A DNA stretch of 64,000 bases, taken from the NCBI RefSeq assembly GCF_019711375.1, contig NZ_CP081295.1, forward strand, positions 2,641,001 to 2,705,000, written 5' to 3'. A program made the position numbers and the translations under genes. Positions 8,910-18,844 of this stretch are shown here, piece after piece; position 1 is the first letter of the stretch; each line of letters begins with the position of its first letter. A model generated the notes under the pieces. The model worked only from the letters and a program-made list of their open reading frames with translations. It had not been told where the DNA came from and did not search any database. This stretch comes from Qipengyuania aurantiaca (lineage in GTDB: Bacteria > Pseudomonadota > Alphaproteobacteria > Sphingomonadales > Sphingomonadaceae).

Positions 8910-10294
8910 AGAAAGCTCCACAAGGCGTTGTTGACGCTTCGGGCCAGCGTTCCGGCGGTGAAGGCAGGACCGGCGAGCCGCGCTGCTTCATGATGGATCC
9001 ACACGGCCTCTTCGAGCGCCTGCTGCACTTCGCCCCGCACGGCGAGGCGCGCGGCAGCGATGCCCGCAAAGACATCGCCCGTGCCGGCAACGGAAAGCCA
9101 GCTGGATCCGCGTTCGAAGAAGAGCACTCCTTCGGGTCCCGCGAGTATGGTGTCGGGCCCCTTTGCCAGCACAGTCATACCCGTCTCCGCGTGGAGGGCC
9201 TCGGCTCGATCGAATTTGCTGGAAGCGTCGATCCCGAAGGCCTCGCACAGCTTGGCGAGTTCGCCTTCATGCGGGGTGAGGCCGATCTTGGCCGTGTTGC
9301 ATCCCGCGGTCATCGCAGGATCGAGGAGATGAAGCGCGTCGGCGTCGAGAATCGTGGGCCGCCCAGCCTCAAGCGCGGACCCGAGCGCATCGCGCGCTTT
9401 GTTCTTCCGCCCAAGCCCAGGCCCGACGAGGATGGCCGACAGGCGCTCGTCGGAAAGTGTTTTTCTCGTCGCGGCACTCTCGATGACAAGTTCGGCTGGC
9501 GCGTCGGGATGCGAATGATCGCTCAGCAGCTTCACATACCCTGCCCCGCTGCGCATCGCAGACTCTGCGGCGAGGAGCGGCGCGCCGGGCATTTCGCCAG
9601 CGACGATGGCGAGGAGACCGCGGCGATACTTATGCGCATCCGCAGCCGGAGCCGAGATGCGTGGCGCATCACTCAGGCGCGGAACATCGGCGGGAAGGTC
9701 CAGTCCGATGTCGACCACGCGCTTCACACCCATGGTGGCCATCACCGGCATGGTGAAGTGCGCCCTCTTCCAGCCTCCCAGAGCCAGTGTCAGATCGTAC
9801 TCGACTGGGGGACCGAGCCGCTCGCCCGTGTCGCTCGCGACGCTGCTCGGAACATCGATGGCAACCTTGTAGCCGGTCGCGTCCCGAAGGTTCTCCAGAA
9901 GCTGCGCAAACTCGCCGGTCACCTCGCGAGCGAGGCCGTAACCGAAGAGGCAGTCGACATAGACCTGATTGCGCGGAAGGCCCTCGGTCGAGACTTCACC
10001 TTTGTAAGCAGCCCGGGCGGTCCGTGCGGTTTCCGTGCCCGGTTCCTTGGGAGCGACGACATGCACCGTGTTCCCTCGGCGCCTCAGGCTCTCCGCAATG
10101 ACATAGCCATCTCCGCCGTTATTGCCGGGGCCGCAGAGGACGCAGACGTCGCGCCCACCCGCCATGCGCGCGATCCACTGGGCGGCACCCTCGCCGGCCC
10201 GCTGCATCAGCTCCCACTCGGAGGTTCCGGCAGACATCGCAGCCTGCTCGGCAGCGCGCATCTGGTCGACAGTGAGGACAGCGGTCGGAGACAT
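8906..10294 (-). CDS. nnr: Bifunctional NAD(P)H-hydrate epimerase / dehydratase
   Basis: 462 aa, the fused YjeF-type repair enzyme that restores damaged NADHX and NADPHX. The N-terminal epimerase domain has GPGNNGGDGYVIAESLRRRG near residue 55. The C-terminal ribokinase-like dehydratase domain has the GTGDVFAG loop near residue 400. Both halves look complete. The gene ends within the start of the methyltransferase gene. The gap to ilvD upstream is 38 bp, so one long minus-strand transcript from ilvD is plausible. Confidence 0.93.
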   Translation of the reverse strand: MSPTAVLTVDQMRAAEQAAMSAGTSEWELMQRAGEGAAQWIARMAGGRDVCVLCGPGNNGGDGYVIAESLRRRGNTVHVVAPKEPGTETARTARAAYKGEVSTEGLPRNQVYVDCLFGYGLAREVTGEFAQLLENLRDATGYKVAIDVPSSVASDTGERLGPPVEYDLTLALGGWKRAHFTMPVMATMGVKRVVDIGLDLPADVPRLSDAPRISAPAADAHKYRRGLLAIVAGEMPGAPLLAAESAMRSGAGYVKLLSDHSHPDAPAELVIESAATRKTLSDERLSAILVGPGLGRKNKARDALGSALEAGRPTILDADALHLLDPAMTAGCNTAKIGLTPHEGELAKLCEAFGIDASSKFDRAEALHAETGMTVLAKGPDTILAGPEGVLFFERGSSWLSVAGTGDVFAGIAAARLAVRGEVQQALEEAVWIHHEAARLAGPAFTAGTLARSVNNALWSFL

Positions 10295-10332
10295 GCGCGG
10301 CGGCTGCCACGCAATGCCGCGCGGGGCAAGCT

Positions 10333-12180
10333 CTAGCGGCGCTTCAGCTGCGAAACATCGCGGATCGCCCCGCGCGCGGCAGAGGTCGTCATCGCGGCGT
10401 AGGCTTCCAGAGCCTGGCTCACCTTGCGTCGGCGCGTCTTGGCCGGTGCCCAGCCCTGCTCCTCTCGCGGAGCGCGCCGCTCGGCGAGCACTTCGTCGGA
10501 CACAGCCAGATTGATGGTGCGGTCGGGAATAGAGATTTCGATGAGGTCGCCCTCTTCCACCAGTCCGATCTCCCCACCCTCGGCCGCTTCCGGTGAGACG
10601 TGTCCGATCGAGAGGCCGGACGTGCCGCCGGAAAAGCGCCCGTCGGTAAGCAGGGCGCAGGCCGCGCCCAGACCCTTCGATTTGAGATAGCTGGTCGGGT
10701 AGAGCATTTCCTGCATCCCCGGCCCGCCGCGCGGCCCTTCGTAGCGGATGACCACCACATCGCCTTCCACGACCTGTTCGGTGAGTATAGCGGTCACGGC
10801 GTCGTCCTGGCTCTCATAGACCTTGGCCGGGCCGGAGAAGGTCAGGATGCTCTCGTCCACACCGGCGGTCTTCACGATACAGCCGTCACGCGCGATGTTG
10901 CCGTAGAGGACAGCGAGCCCGCCATCCTTGCTGAAAGCGTGTTCGGCGCTGCGGATGACCCCGCTTTCGCGGTCGGTGTCGAGGCTTTCCCAACGTGCGG
11001 ACTGGCTGAACGCCGTCTGCGTAGGCACGCCTCCTGGCGCCGCCGCGTAGAATTCGCGGACCTTGTTGTTCTGCGTGCGCCCGATGTCCCAATCGTCGAG
11101 CGCGTCGCCCATGGTCGGGCTGTGCACGGTCGGCAACGCGGTGTGGAGGAGGCCCGCCTTTTCCAGCTCGCCGAGGATCGCCATGATGCCGCCGGCGCGG
11201 TGAACGTCTTCCATGTGCACGTCGCTTTTGGCCGGCGCGACCTTGGAGAGGCACGGCACTTTCCGGCTCAGCCGGTCGATGTCGGCCATGGTGAAATCGA
11301 CGCCCGCTTCTTGTGCGGCGGCAAGCAGGTGGAGCACGGTGTTGGTCGAACCACCCATGGCGATATCGAGGCTCATCGCGTTCTCGAACGCCTCGAAACT
11401 GGCGATGGACCGGGGGAGGACGCTTTCGTCGTCTTCCTCGTAATAGCGGCGTGCCAGTGTGACCGAGAGCCGGCCCGCGCGCTCGAACAGGCCCTGCCGG
11501 TCGGCATGGGTGGCCAGTGTCGATCCATTGCCCGGCAGCGATAGGCCCAGCGCCTCGGTGAGGCAGTTCATCGAGTTGGCGGTGAACATTCCCGAGCAGC
11601 TGCCGCAGGTCGGGCAGGCCGAACGCTCGATGGCGGTAACTTCCTCATCGGAGTAGCTCTCGTCCGCAGCGGCCACCATGGCATCGACGAGGTCGAGCGC
11701 GACCTCCTTGCCCTTCACCACGACCTTACCCGCTTCCATCGGGCCGCCCGATACGAAAACCGCCGGAATGTTGAGCCGCATGGCCGCCATGAGCATGCCG
11801 GGCGTGATCTTGTCGCAATTGGAGATGCACACCATCGCATCGGCGCAGTGGGCGTTGACCATATACTCCACGCTGTCGGCGATGAGATCGCGGCTGGGCA
11901 GCGAATAGAGCATGCCGTCGTGGCCCATGGCGATGCCGTCATCCACCGCGATGGTGTTGAATTCCTTGGCGACTCCGCCCGCCTTCTCGATCTCGCGCGC
12001 GACCAGCTGGCCGAGGTCCTTGAGGTGCACATGACCCGGCACGAACTGGGTGAAGCTGTTGACGACGGCAATGATCGGCTTGCCGAAATCCTCGTCCTTC
12101 ATGCCCGTCGCGCGCCACAGGCCGCGCGCGCCCGCCATGTTGCGGCCGTGAGTGGTGGTGCGGGAGCGGTAATGGGGCAT
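10333..12180 (-). CDS. ilvD: Dihydroxy-acid dehydratase
   Basis: 615 aa, full length. It makes the 2-oxo acids for valine and isoleucine from dihydroxy acids, in the cytoplasm. Iron-sulfur cysteines appear in [11 protein letters not shown] and [12 protein letters not shown]. The [12 protein letters not shown] and C-terminal [21 protein letters not shown] motifs are typical. An 88-bp gap upstream contains no clear leader peptide or attenuator, although CTCTC/GAGAG could pair next to the start. The genes after it (NAD(P)HX repair, RNA methyltransferase) are unrelated in pathway. Confidence 0.97.
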   Translation of the reverse strand: MPHYRSRTTTHGRNMAGARGLWRATGMKDEDFGKPIIAVVNSFTQFVPGHVHLKDLGQLVAREIEKAGGVAKEFNTIAVDDGIAMGHDGMLYSLPSRDLIADSVEYMVNAHCADAMVCISNCDKITPGMLMAAMRLNIPAVFVSGGPMEAGKVVVKGKEVALDLVDAMVAAADESYSDEEVTAIERSACPTCGSCSGMFTANSMNCLTEALGLSLPGNGSTLATHADRQGLFERAGRLSVTLARRYYEEDDESVLPRSIASFEAFENAMSLDIAMGGSTNTVLHLLAAAQEAGVDFTMADIDRLSRKVPCLSKVAPAKSDVHMEDVHRAGGIMAILGELEKAGLLHTALPTVHSPTMGDALDDWDIGRTQNNKVREFYAAAPGGVPTQTAFSQSARWESLDTDRESGVIRSAEHAFSKDGGLAVLYGNIARDGCIVKTAGVDESILTFSGPAKVYESQDDAVTAILTEQVVEGDVVVIRYEGPRGGPGMQEMLYPTSYLKSKGLGAACALLTDGRFSGGTSGLSIGHVSPEAAEGGEIGLVEEGDLIEISIPDRTINLAVSDEVLAERRAPREEQGWAPAKTRRRKVSQALEAYAAMTTSAARGAIRDVSQLKRR

Positions 12181-12268
12181 GACTGGTCTCTCGAAACGGG
12201 AGAGCCGGTTCTAGCAGAGGTTCGGAGCCGATTGTGCGAGAATTACCGCAGCGGCCCCAAGATCCGCT

Positions 12269-12997
12269 TTAGACTTCGAGCGCGACGCGCCCCATGACAT
12301 CGGCCAGCATCATCGCCCAGCGCGACTGGCCTGCCTCGGTCGTAATCTGGTCCTGCCGGATTTCCACGGTGCAATAGGGGATACCGTTGGCTTCCGCGTG
12401 GCGATCCATCGTCGCGTTCAACTGCTTTCCCGAATAAGGCTGGTTGTCGCCCACGGTCAGGCCCTGCTCGGCGAAGAGGCGGATGGCGTGACGCGCGGCG
12501 CGATCGTCCTGATTGTAGAGCAGCGAGACTTCCCAAGGGCGCTCATCGTCGCTGGTTTCCAGGCTCGGGGTGAAGCTGTGCAGCGCGACCAGCATGCGCG
12601 GTTTGACCTGCGCGATCATCTTGCCGAGCGCCTCGTGATAGGGCCGATGATAATTGGCTAGCCGCGCCTCGACATTGGCGCCGATGTTGCCGGGAATGAG
12701 TTTTCCGTCGCTCTCGGTCGGTACCACGGCGGCTTCGTCCTCGCGGCGATGGAAGTCGCAGACAAGGCGGCTGACGCAGGCGATATGGGCCGGCATATTG
12801 TGGCGGCGCGAGAGGCGGTCGGCGATGCCCTCCACCCCGATATCGAGCGCAATATGCTCGTTCATCAGCTTGGGATCGATGCCGAGTTCGATGCCTTCGG
12901 GCACGAAATTCGACGCGTGATCGGCCACGCACATCAGCCCGCCGGGCCGCACATCCTCCGCACCGACCTGGCGATACGGCAGATTGTCGATCATCAT
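12269..12997 (-). CDS. N-formylglutamate amidohydrolase
   Basis: 242 aa. Members hydrolyse N-formylglutamate at the end of one histidine degradation route. Family features seen are CVADHASNFVP near residue 23, SRLVCDFHRREDE near residue 76, and LVALHSFTP near residue 145, which supply metal and substrate ligands. No hut genes are nearby, so the true substrate may be another N-formyl amino acid. The start overlaps the ispE stop in an ATGA, which implies coupled translation with ispE. Confidence 0.87.
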   Translation of the reverse strand: MMIDNLPYRQVGAEDVRPGGLMCVADHASNFVPEGIELGIDPKLMNEHIALDIGVEGIADRLSRRHNMPAHIACVSRLVCDFHRREDEAAVVPTESDGKLIPGNIGANVEARLANYHRPYHEALGKMIAQVKPRMLVALHSFTPSLETSDDERPWEVSLLYNQDDRAARHAIRLFAEQGLTVGDNQPYSGKQLNATMDRHAEANGIPYCTVEIRQDQITTEAGQSRWAMMLADVMGRVALEV

Positions 12998-13806
12998 CGA
13001 AGATTACCCTTCATCTGCCACCAGTCCGGATGGTCGGCGGCGAGGCGCGCGGCGGCTTCGTCGCGCGCGAAATTGCTGTCGTAGAGCGCGAAACAGGTCG
13101 CGCCCGAACCGGACATACGGGCGAGAAACGGCGAAGTTCCGCGCAAGGCGGCGAGCACGCCTGCAATCGGGGGGCAAAGCGAGATGGCGGGCGCTTCGAG
13201 ATCGTTGCGCCCTTCGACCGCAATACGGAGGGTGTCGCCATCGGGAAGCGGCCCGCGATCGATCCCGTCCCACGCCTTGAAGACCGGCCCCGTGGCAAGC
13301 GGCGTGCGCGGATTGACGAGCAGGACGGGCGTATTCGCCATCGCTTCATCGGCGGGTTCAAGTTCGGTCCCTGTGCCGCGCCCCAGACAGGTCCGGCTTT
13401 CGACGCAGGCCGGGACGTCCGCGCCCAACTTGGCTGCGCGTGCCTGCCAGTCTTCGGGCAGACCATGCGACTGCTCGACCATCCGGAAAATGGCCCCCGC
13501 ATCGGCCGAACCGCCCCCAAGACCCGCTGCGACGGGGAGGTTCTTCTCGAGAGTGACCTCCAGACCGTCGGGCCGAGGCAAAGCCCCAAGCGCCTGCATC
13601 ACGATGTTATTGAAAGGATTGTCCAGCGCACCGCCGAATTCACCGATAGTGTTGAGGCTGTCCCGCTCAGCAGAATGCGCCGTCAGGCGATCCCCGCCAT
13701 TGACGAACGCGAAGACGGTTTCGAGCTCGTGATAGCCATCCTCGCGCCGCCTGCGGACATGCAGCGCGAGGTTTATCTTGGCGTAGGCGGCGTCTGTGAT
13801 CGTCAC
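12994..13806 (-). CDS. ispE: 4-diphosphocytidyl-2-C-methyl-D-erythritol kinase
   Basis: 270 aa GHMP kinase of the non-mevalonate isoprenoid pathway. The N-terminal AYAKINLALHV and the ATP loop LPVAAGLGGGSADAGAIF (near residue 90) are diagnostic, and the C-terminal GHMP motif ARMSGSGATCFALY is present. It starts with GTG. It feeds carotenoid, quinone and bactoprenol synthesis. It overlaps the amidohydrolase gene downstream and follows the small hypothetical gene by 15 bp. Confidence 0.96.
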   Translation of the reverse strand: MTITDAAYAKINLALHVRRRREDGYHELETVFAFVNGGDRLTAHSAERDSLNTIGEFGGALDNPFNNIVMQALGALPRPDGLEVTLEKNLPVAAGLGGGSADAGAIFRMVEQSHGLPEDWQARAAKLGADVPACVESRTCLGRGTGTELEPADEAMANTPVLLVNPRTPLATGPVFKAWDGIDRGPLPDGDTLRIAVEGRNDLEAPAISLCPPIAGVLAALRGTSPFLARMSGSGATCFALYDSNFARDEAAARLAADHPDWWQMKGNLR

Positions 13807-13821
13807 AAAGCAACCACGGGA

Positions 13822-14070
13822 TTAGGGCACTTCAATATTTTGCTCCGTCCCAGGAGGAAGCTCTTTCAGCTCAAGCTCCCATCGCTCGTTAACTCTCTCA
13901 ATTTGAATATGAAACGTGGGACCTTCACCGCCGCTATTCATATACCACAGATCAATGAGGTCACCTTCAACGGCGACAAACTGGATGAAATCCATATCGA
14001 CATAAGAGCCGATGTGTTCGGAAATCAGTTGCGCAATATCCAGCCCGCCGACTCTAGAAACCTTGCTCAC
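13822..14070 (-). CDS. Small hypothetical protein, AT-richer than neighbours
   Basis: 82 aa, not recognised. It is acidic, with the aromatic stretch DFIQFVAVEGDLIDLWYMN and the segment NERWELELKELPPGTEQNIEVP. There is no signal peptide or membrane segment. Many codons end in A or T, unlike the flanking ispE and ETF-QO genes, so recent acquisition is possible. It sits 6 bp after the ETF-QO stop and 15 bp before ispE on the same strand. A small cytoplasmic immunity-like or adaptor fold is conceivable, but no function can be given. Confidence 0.6.
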   Translation of the reverse strand: MSKVSRVGGLDIAQLISEHIGSYVDMDFIQFVAVEGDLIDLWYMNSGGEGPTFHIQIERVNERWELELKELPPGTEQNIEVP

Positions 14071-14076
14071 TGACCC

Positions 14077-15723
14077 TCACATATTCGGGTAGTTCGGGCC
14101 GCCGCCGCCTTCGGGCGTGGTCCATTCGATGTTCTGGTTCGGGTCCTTGATGTCGCAGGTCTTGCAATGCACGCAGTTCTGCGAGTTGATCTGGAACTTG
14201 GGCTCGGCGCCCTCCTCGATGATCCACTCGTAAACGCCTGCCGGGCAATAGCGGGCCGAAGGGCCGCCGTAGACTTCCAGCTCGCTTTCCCGCTGCAATT
14301 CGCGGTCGCAAACCTTGAGGTGGACCGGCTGGTCTTCGGCGTGATTGGTGTAGCTGAAGCTGACATTGGTCAGGCGGTCGAAGCTCAGCGTGCCGTCGGG
14401 CTTGGGGTATTTCACCGGCGCGAAGAGGTCGGCGCGTTCGAGCATCTCATGGTCACGGTGGTGCTTCATGGTGATCGGCAGGCCGATCTTGAGCGTGCGC
14501 ATCCACATGTCGATGCCGGCGAGCACGGTGCCGAGGTCCTCGCCATATTTGGCGACGGCGGGCTGCGCGTTCTTCACCTTCTTCAATTCGGTCGCGATCC
14601 AGCTGTCGCGCACGGCAGCGTCGTAATCCATCAGTTCGGTGTGCTCATGTCCCGCGGCGATGGCAGCCGCGATGCTTTCGGCGGCGAGCATGCCGCTCTT
14701 CATCGCCGTGTGCGTGCCCTTGATGCGCGGCACGTTCACGAAACCGGCCGAACAGCCGATCAGCGCACCGCCAGGAAAAGCGAGCTTCGGTACGGACTGC
14801 CAGCCACCTTCGTTGATGACGCGCGCGCCATAGGCCACGCGCTTACCGCCTTTAAGGATGGCGGCCACCTCGGGGTGGTGCTTCCAGCGCTGGAATTCCT
14901 GGTAAGGCGAAACGTAGGGATTCTTGTAATCGAGCGCGGTCACGAAGCCCAAGGCCACCTGTCCGTTCGCCTGGTGGTAGATGAAGCCGCCTCCCCATGT
15001 GCCGGTCTCGCTGAGCGGCCAGCCCTGCGTGTGGATGACCTTGCCCTGCTCGTAGACTTCAGGATCGACATCCCACAACTCCTTCACGCCAAGGCCATAG
15101 ACCTGCGGCTCGCAATCGGCCTCGAGGTCGAATTTCGCCTTCATCTTCTTGGTAAGATTGCCACGCGCGCCTTCTGCGAAGAGCGTGTATTTCGCGTGGA
15201 TTTCCATGCCGGGCTGGTAATCGGGCTTGTGGCTGCCATCCTCAGCAATACCCATGTCCTGCGTCACCACGCCGGCGACCGCGCCCTTGTCGTCGAAGAG
15301 GACTTCGGCGGCGGGGAAGCCGGGGAAGACCATCACACCCAGCCCCTCGGCCTGTTCGGCCAGCCAGCGGCAGGTGTTGCCGAGCGAGGCGGTGTAGTTG
15401 CCGTCATTGCTCATGAAGGGCGGCAGAAGGAATTCGGGCAAGTCGGACTTGCCGCCTTCGGAAAGCACCCAGTGGTGGTTCTCCGTCACCGGCGTTTCGG
15501 CGAGCGGGCAATCCATGTTCCGCCAGTCGGGGAAGAGCTCGTTCATGGCCTTGGGATCGACCACGGCGCCCGAGAGGATGTGCGCGCCGATCTCGCTGCC
15601 CTTTTCCAGCACGACAACCTCGAGGTCCTCGTTGATCTGCTTCAGTCGGATGGCCGCCGAAAGGCCGGCCGGGCCGCCGCCGATGATGACGACCTCGCAG
15701 GGCATCGATTCGCGTTCGCTCAT
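14077..15723 (-). CDS. Electron-transfer flavoprotein:ubiquinone oxidoreductase
   Basis: 548 aa. It passes electrons from ETF (fatty acid and amino acid oxidation) to ubiquinone at the inner membrane. It has an N-terminal FAD motif VVIIGGGPAGLSAAIRL, and a C-terminal [4Fe-4S] group in CPAGVYEW and CVHCKTCDIKDPNQNI. I chose the ATG at 15723 (MSERES) because a purine-rich GAGAGAGA lies just upstream; the open frame runs 21 codons further without a better start. It is divergent from the UDG-like gene, 82 bp away. Confidence 0.96.
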   Translation of the reverse strand: MSERESMPCEVVIIGGGPAGLSAAIRLKQINEDLEVVVLEKGSEIGAHILSGAVVDPKAMNELFPDWRNMDCPLAETPVTENHHWVLSEGGKSDLPEFLLPPFMSNDGNYTASLGNTCRWLAEQAEGLGVMVFPGFPAAEVLFDDKGAVAGVVTQDMGIAEDGSHKPDYQPGMEIHAKYTLFAEGARGNLTKKMKAKFDLEADCEPQVYGLGVKELWDVDPEVYEQGKVIHTQGWPLSETGTWGGGFIYHQANGQVALGFVTALDYKNPYVSPYQEFQRWKHHPEVAAILKGGKRVAYGARVINEGGWQSVPKLAFPGGALIGCSAGFVNVPRIKGTHTAMKSGMLAAESIAAAIAAGHEHTELMDYDAAVRDSWIATELKKVKNAQPAVAKYGEDLGTVLAGIDMWMRTLKIGLPITMKHHRDHEMLERADLFAPVKYPKPDGTLSFDRLTNVSFSYTNHAEDQPVHLKVCDRELQRESELEVYGGPSARYCPAGVYEWIIEEGAEPKFQINSQNCVHCKTCDIKDPNQNIEWTTPEGGGGPNYPNM

Positions 15724-15805
15724 ATCTCTCTCTTTTCGTCGCTTAAGCGTTGGGATTGCCTTGATTGCTGGGCGGTTTGAGGTCAAGACCTAGGGCGGAC
15801 GGAAA

Positions 15806-16591
15806 ATGATCGCAGACACACTGGAAACCCGCGAATTATCGCCTGCTGACGCGCTGGAAGCCGCGCTCGACTGGTGGCGCGAGGCGGGCGTCGAGGACGA
15901 TTATCGCGACGAGGCTACCAGCTGGCTGGCAGAGCCCGAAGAAAAGCAGGCCGTAGCGTCGCCCAAGGCGAAGAAACCGCCAGAAGAGCCCAGGCAGACC
16001 CCGCTGCAGCGCGCCTTCGAGGCGACGGCTCCGGCAGACAGGATCGGGGGCGCGCGAGAGGCCTATCCCGACAGTCTCGAAAAATTTCGCGAGTGGTGGC
16101 TGGTCGAGCCTTCGCTGGCCAGCGCAGGTCCGGAAAGCCGCCTGCCGCCGCGCGGAGTAGCGGGAGCGAAGCTCATGGTCCTCATCCCCGAACCGATGGA
16201 AGGCGATGGCGAGGCGCTCCTGTCCGGCGCGCCAGGCAAGTTTGTCGAGGCCATGCTGTCGGCCATGGGGATCGCCCCGCACGAAGCCTATCTGGCGAGC
16301 GCCCTGCCCGCCGGTGTCACCCTGCCCGACTGGGCCGATCTGTCGGCACGCGGCCTCGGGGACGTCACGCGGCACCATGTCGCACTGGCGCAGCCGCACC
16401 GCGTGCTCGCATTCGGGCGTTCGCTCGCCCCGCTCTTCGACATCGCGCCGGAAATGGCGCGCGAACCGGGCGTGATTAAGGCCGGCGACAAGACCCTGCC
16501 CCTGCTGCTCGCCCCCGAGCTTGCCGAACTCGCCCGGTCGGCCCCGCGCCGCCGCAATTTCTGGAACCGCTGGTTGGAATGGACCGCATGA
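15806..16591 (+). CDS. Uracil-DNA-glycosylase-like protein, active site degenerate
   Basis: 261 aa. The middle and end follow the family 4 UDG layout: a region where GEAPGxxED is expected reads IPEPMEGDGEALLSGAPGKF (about 133-152). Then comes an AMGIAPHEAYLASALP strand, and a C-terminal LLAPELAELARSAPRRRNFW where HPxxLLR is expected. The iron-sulfur cysteines of family 4 are absent; I see no cysteine anywhere in it. So it probably keeps the fold but not the usual chemistry. This alignment is by eye and is inference. The first 90 residues are a charged, proline-rich extension. Its stop overlaps the transglycosylase start in an ATGA. Confidence 0.6.
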   Translation: MIADTLETRELSPADALEAALDWWREAGVEDDYRDEATSWLAEPEEKQAVASPKAKKPPEEPRQTPLQRAFEATAPADRIGGAREAYPDSLEKFREWWLVEPSLASAGPESRLPPRGVAGAKLMVLIPEPMEGDGEALLSGAPGKFVEAMLSAMGIAPHEAYLASALPAGVTLPDWADLSARGLGDVTRHHVALAQPHRVLAFGRSLAPLFDIAPEMAREPGVIKAGDKTLPLLLAPELAELARSAPRRRNFWNRWLEWTA

Positions 16592-18303
16592 CCCTACGCC
16601 CCCTGCTCCTCGTTGCTGCTTCTGCGCTTGCGGGAATGGCCGCGCCGGTTGCCGCGCAATCGGACAGCGTCGCCTATTTCGGCCGTTCGCACGCGCAGGC
16701 GCTGCCGCAACTGCTTTCCGCCGACGATAGGCTCTATTATGCCTCGCTCTTCGACGCCCTCGAAGCGAAGAACTGGGACCGGTTCGAGCTTATGATCTCG
16801 CAGCGGCCCGAGGGTCCGCTGCACGGCGCCGCACTGGCGACCTATTTCCTCGATCCCGACAGCCCTCGCATCGAGCTCTCCCGCATCGAGGACTGGCTTC
16901 GCCGCTATCCGAACAATCCGCAGGTCGAAGGTATCGTGCGCCTTGGCCAGACGCGAGGCCTCTCCTGGACGCCGGACCTGCCGCGAGAGCGTGCGCTTTC
17001 CCGCCAACCCGGGCTCACACGGCGGGGCCTTCCCCCCACCATCAACGACGCGACCATGCCCGACAACGTGCGCAGCGCCATTCTCGAGCGGATCACCAAT
17101 GACGATCCCGATGGAGCCCGGCTGCTGCTCGACGGTGTCGATGCGTCGCTCTCGTCAGCCGCACGTGCCGAATGGCGGCGCCGGGTGGCGTGGAGCTACT
17201 ACATCGAGAACCGCGATGCCGAGGCCTATGGCATGGCACAGCTGGTCTCTCAGGGGTCCGGCCCCTGGGTGCCCGAAGGCGAATGGGTGGCGGGTCTTTC
17301 CGCTTGGCGGCTGGGCGATTACCGCCGCGCCGCCTACCATTTCGACGCTGCGGCAAGAGGAGCGAGCGACGCCGAACTCCAGACGGCGGCGCATTATTGG
17401 GCCGCGCGCAGCCTCATCCGCTGCCGCGACCCGCACCTTGCCGATGCGCATTTGCGCAGCGCCGCGCGGCACGACGAAACGCTCTACGGCATGCTGGCCA
17501 GCGAACGGCTCGGCAAGGCCCTGCCGGACGATCACAGCGCCCCCGATCTGACCGCTGCGGACTGGCAGCGCCTTGCGAACGAACCGGCAGTGCGCGAGGC
17601 GGTCATGCTCGCCGAAGCCGGGCGCCGCGATGTGGCCGACGAAGTGCTGCGCTGGCAGGTCCGCTACGGCGATCCCGACGATTTCGGCGCTCTGACCCGC
17701 CTTGCCCGGGCTTTGGGGCTTGCCGGGGCGCAGACCTACATGGCCTGTAACGCCCCGCGCGGCACCGCTTCACCGCCGAACCTGCGCTGGCCAGTCGCCT
17801 ATCACACCCCTCATGGCGGGTGGCGCATCGATCCGGCGCTCGCCTACGCACACGCGCTGCAGGAATCGAGTTTCCGCGAGCGCGTGGTCAGCCCCGCGAA
17901 CGCTATCGGGCTTATGCAAATTCGTCCGATCGCTGCGCGCGAATACGCCTCTTCGATCAACATGAGCGCCAATGCGGATCTGAAGGATCCCAAGACCAAC
18001 CTGGCCTTCGGACAGCGCACGCTGGAGGCGCTGGCGCAGGCTGGATACACGGGCGGCACATTGCCCAAGGTCATGGCCGCCTATAACGCCGGTCCCACGC
18101 CCGTCTCGCGGTGGAACGCCGAAGTAAACGACCAGGGCGATCCGCTGCTCTGGATGGAATCGATCCCTTATTGGGAAACCCGTTCCTACGTGGCGATCGT
18201 GATGCGCAACTACTGGATGTATTTGCGGCAGGCGCAGGCCGATGCGCCGAGCCGCGTGGACCTGGCCGAGAACGACTGGCCGCTGTTCCCGCGGACGCGT
18301 TAG
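16588..18303 (+). CDS. Soluble lytic murein transglycosylase
   Basis: About 571 aa with a signal peptide (MTLRPLLLVAASALAGMAAPVAAQ). A long alpha-helical TPR-like region fills the first two thirds. The C-terminal SLT domain has the catalytic glutamate in ALQESSFRERVVSPANAIGLMQ and a later MAAYNAGPTPVSRW motif. It cleaves peptidoglycan between MurNAc and GlcNAc in the periplasm, leaving 1,6-anhydro ends. The start at 16588 forms ATGA with the stop of the previous gene; an ATG three codons earlier is the alternative. moaB follows after 13 bp. Confidence 0.93.
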   Translation: MTLRPLLLVAASALAGMAAPVAAQSDSVAYFGRSHAQALPQLLSADDRLYYASLFDALEAKNWDRFELMISQRPEGPLHGAALATYFLDPDSPRIELSRIEDWLRRYPNNPQVEGIVRLGQTRGLSWTPDLPRERALSRQPGLTRRGLPPTINDATMPDNVRSAILERITNDDPDGARLLLDGVDASLSSAARAEWRRRVAWSYYIENRDAEAYGMAQLVSQGSGPWVPEGEWVAGLSAWRLGDYRRAAYHFDAAARGASDAELQTAAHYWAARSLIRCRDPHLADAHLRSAARHDETLYGMLASERLGKALPDDHSAPDLTAADWQRLANEPAVREAVMLAEAGRRDVADEVLRWQVRYGDPDDFGALTRLARALGLAGAQTYMACNAPRGTASPPNLRWPVAYHTPHGGWRIDPALAYAHALQESSFRERVVSPANAIGLMQIRPIAAREYASSINMSANADLKDPKTNLAFGQRTLEALAQAGYTGGTLPKVMAAYNAGPTPVSRWNAEVNDQGDPLLWMESIPYWETRSYVAIVMRNYWMYLRQAQADAPSRVDLAENDWPLFPRTR

Positions 18304-18316
18304 GAGGAGACAGGGC

Positions 18317-18844
18317 ATGGCCATAGACGAAAGCGCAGCCTTCAAGCCAGTTCATATCGCGCTGCTGACCATCTCGGACAGCCGCAAGCTCGACGATGAC
18401 ACGTCGGGCGATATCCTCGCCGAGCGCATCGGAACGGCCGGCCACCACCTCGCCGCGCGCGAAATCAGCCGCGACGACAAGAACGAGATCGCTGCCCATC
18501 TTCATCGCTGGATCGACGACGAGCAGATCGACGCGGTGATCACGACCGGCGGCACAGGCCTGACCGGCCGCGATGTCACGCCCGAGGCGCTCGACCGGGT
18601 GAAAGACAAGGACATTCCCGGCTTTGGCGAGCTTTTTCGCTGGCTCAGCTACGAGACCATCGGCACCAGCACCATCCAGAGCCGCGCCTGTGCCGTGATC
18701 GCGCGCGGCACCTACATCTTCGCCTTGCCCGGCTCGAACGGCGCGGTGAAGGATGGCTGGGACAAGATCCTCGCCGCCCAGCTCGACAGCCGCCACCGGC
18801 CTTGCAACTTCGTCGAGCTGATGCCCCGGCTGCGGGAGCGCTAG
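18317..18844 (+). CDS. moaB: Molybdenum cofactor biosynthesis protein B
   Basis: 175 aa MoaB/MogA-type protein that adenylylates molybdopterin. The MPT-binding loop [16 protein letters not shown] is near residue 75, followed by [33 protein letters not shown]. The ATG at 18317 has an AGGAGGA ribosome site just upstream, which decides the start. It follows the transglycosylase in the same direction. No other molybdopterin genes are present in the window. Its TAG overlaps the convergent neighbour's stop by 4 bp. Confidence 0.92.
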   Translation: MAIDESAAFKPVHIALLTISDSRKLDDDTSGDILAERIGTAGHHLAAREISRDDKNEIAAHLHRWIDDEQIDAVITTGGTGLTGRDVTPEALDRVKDKDIPGFGELFRWLSYETIGTSTIQSRACAVIARGTYIFALPGSNGAVKDGWDKILAAQLDSRHRPCNFVELMPRLRER

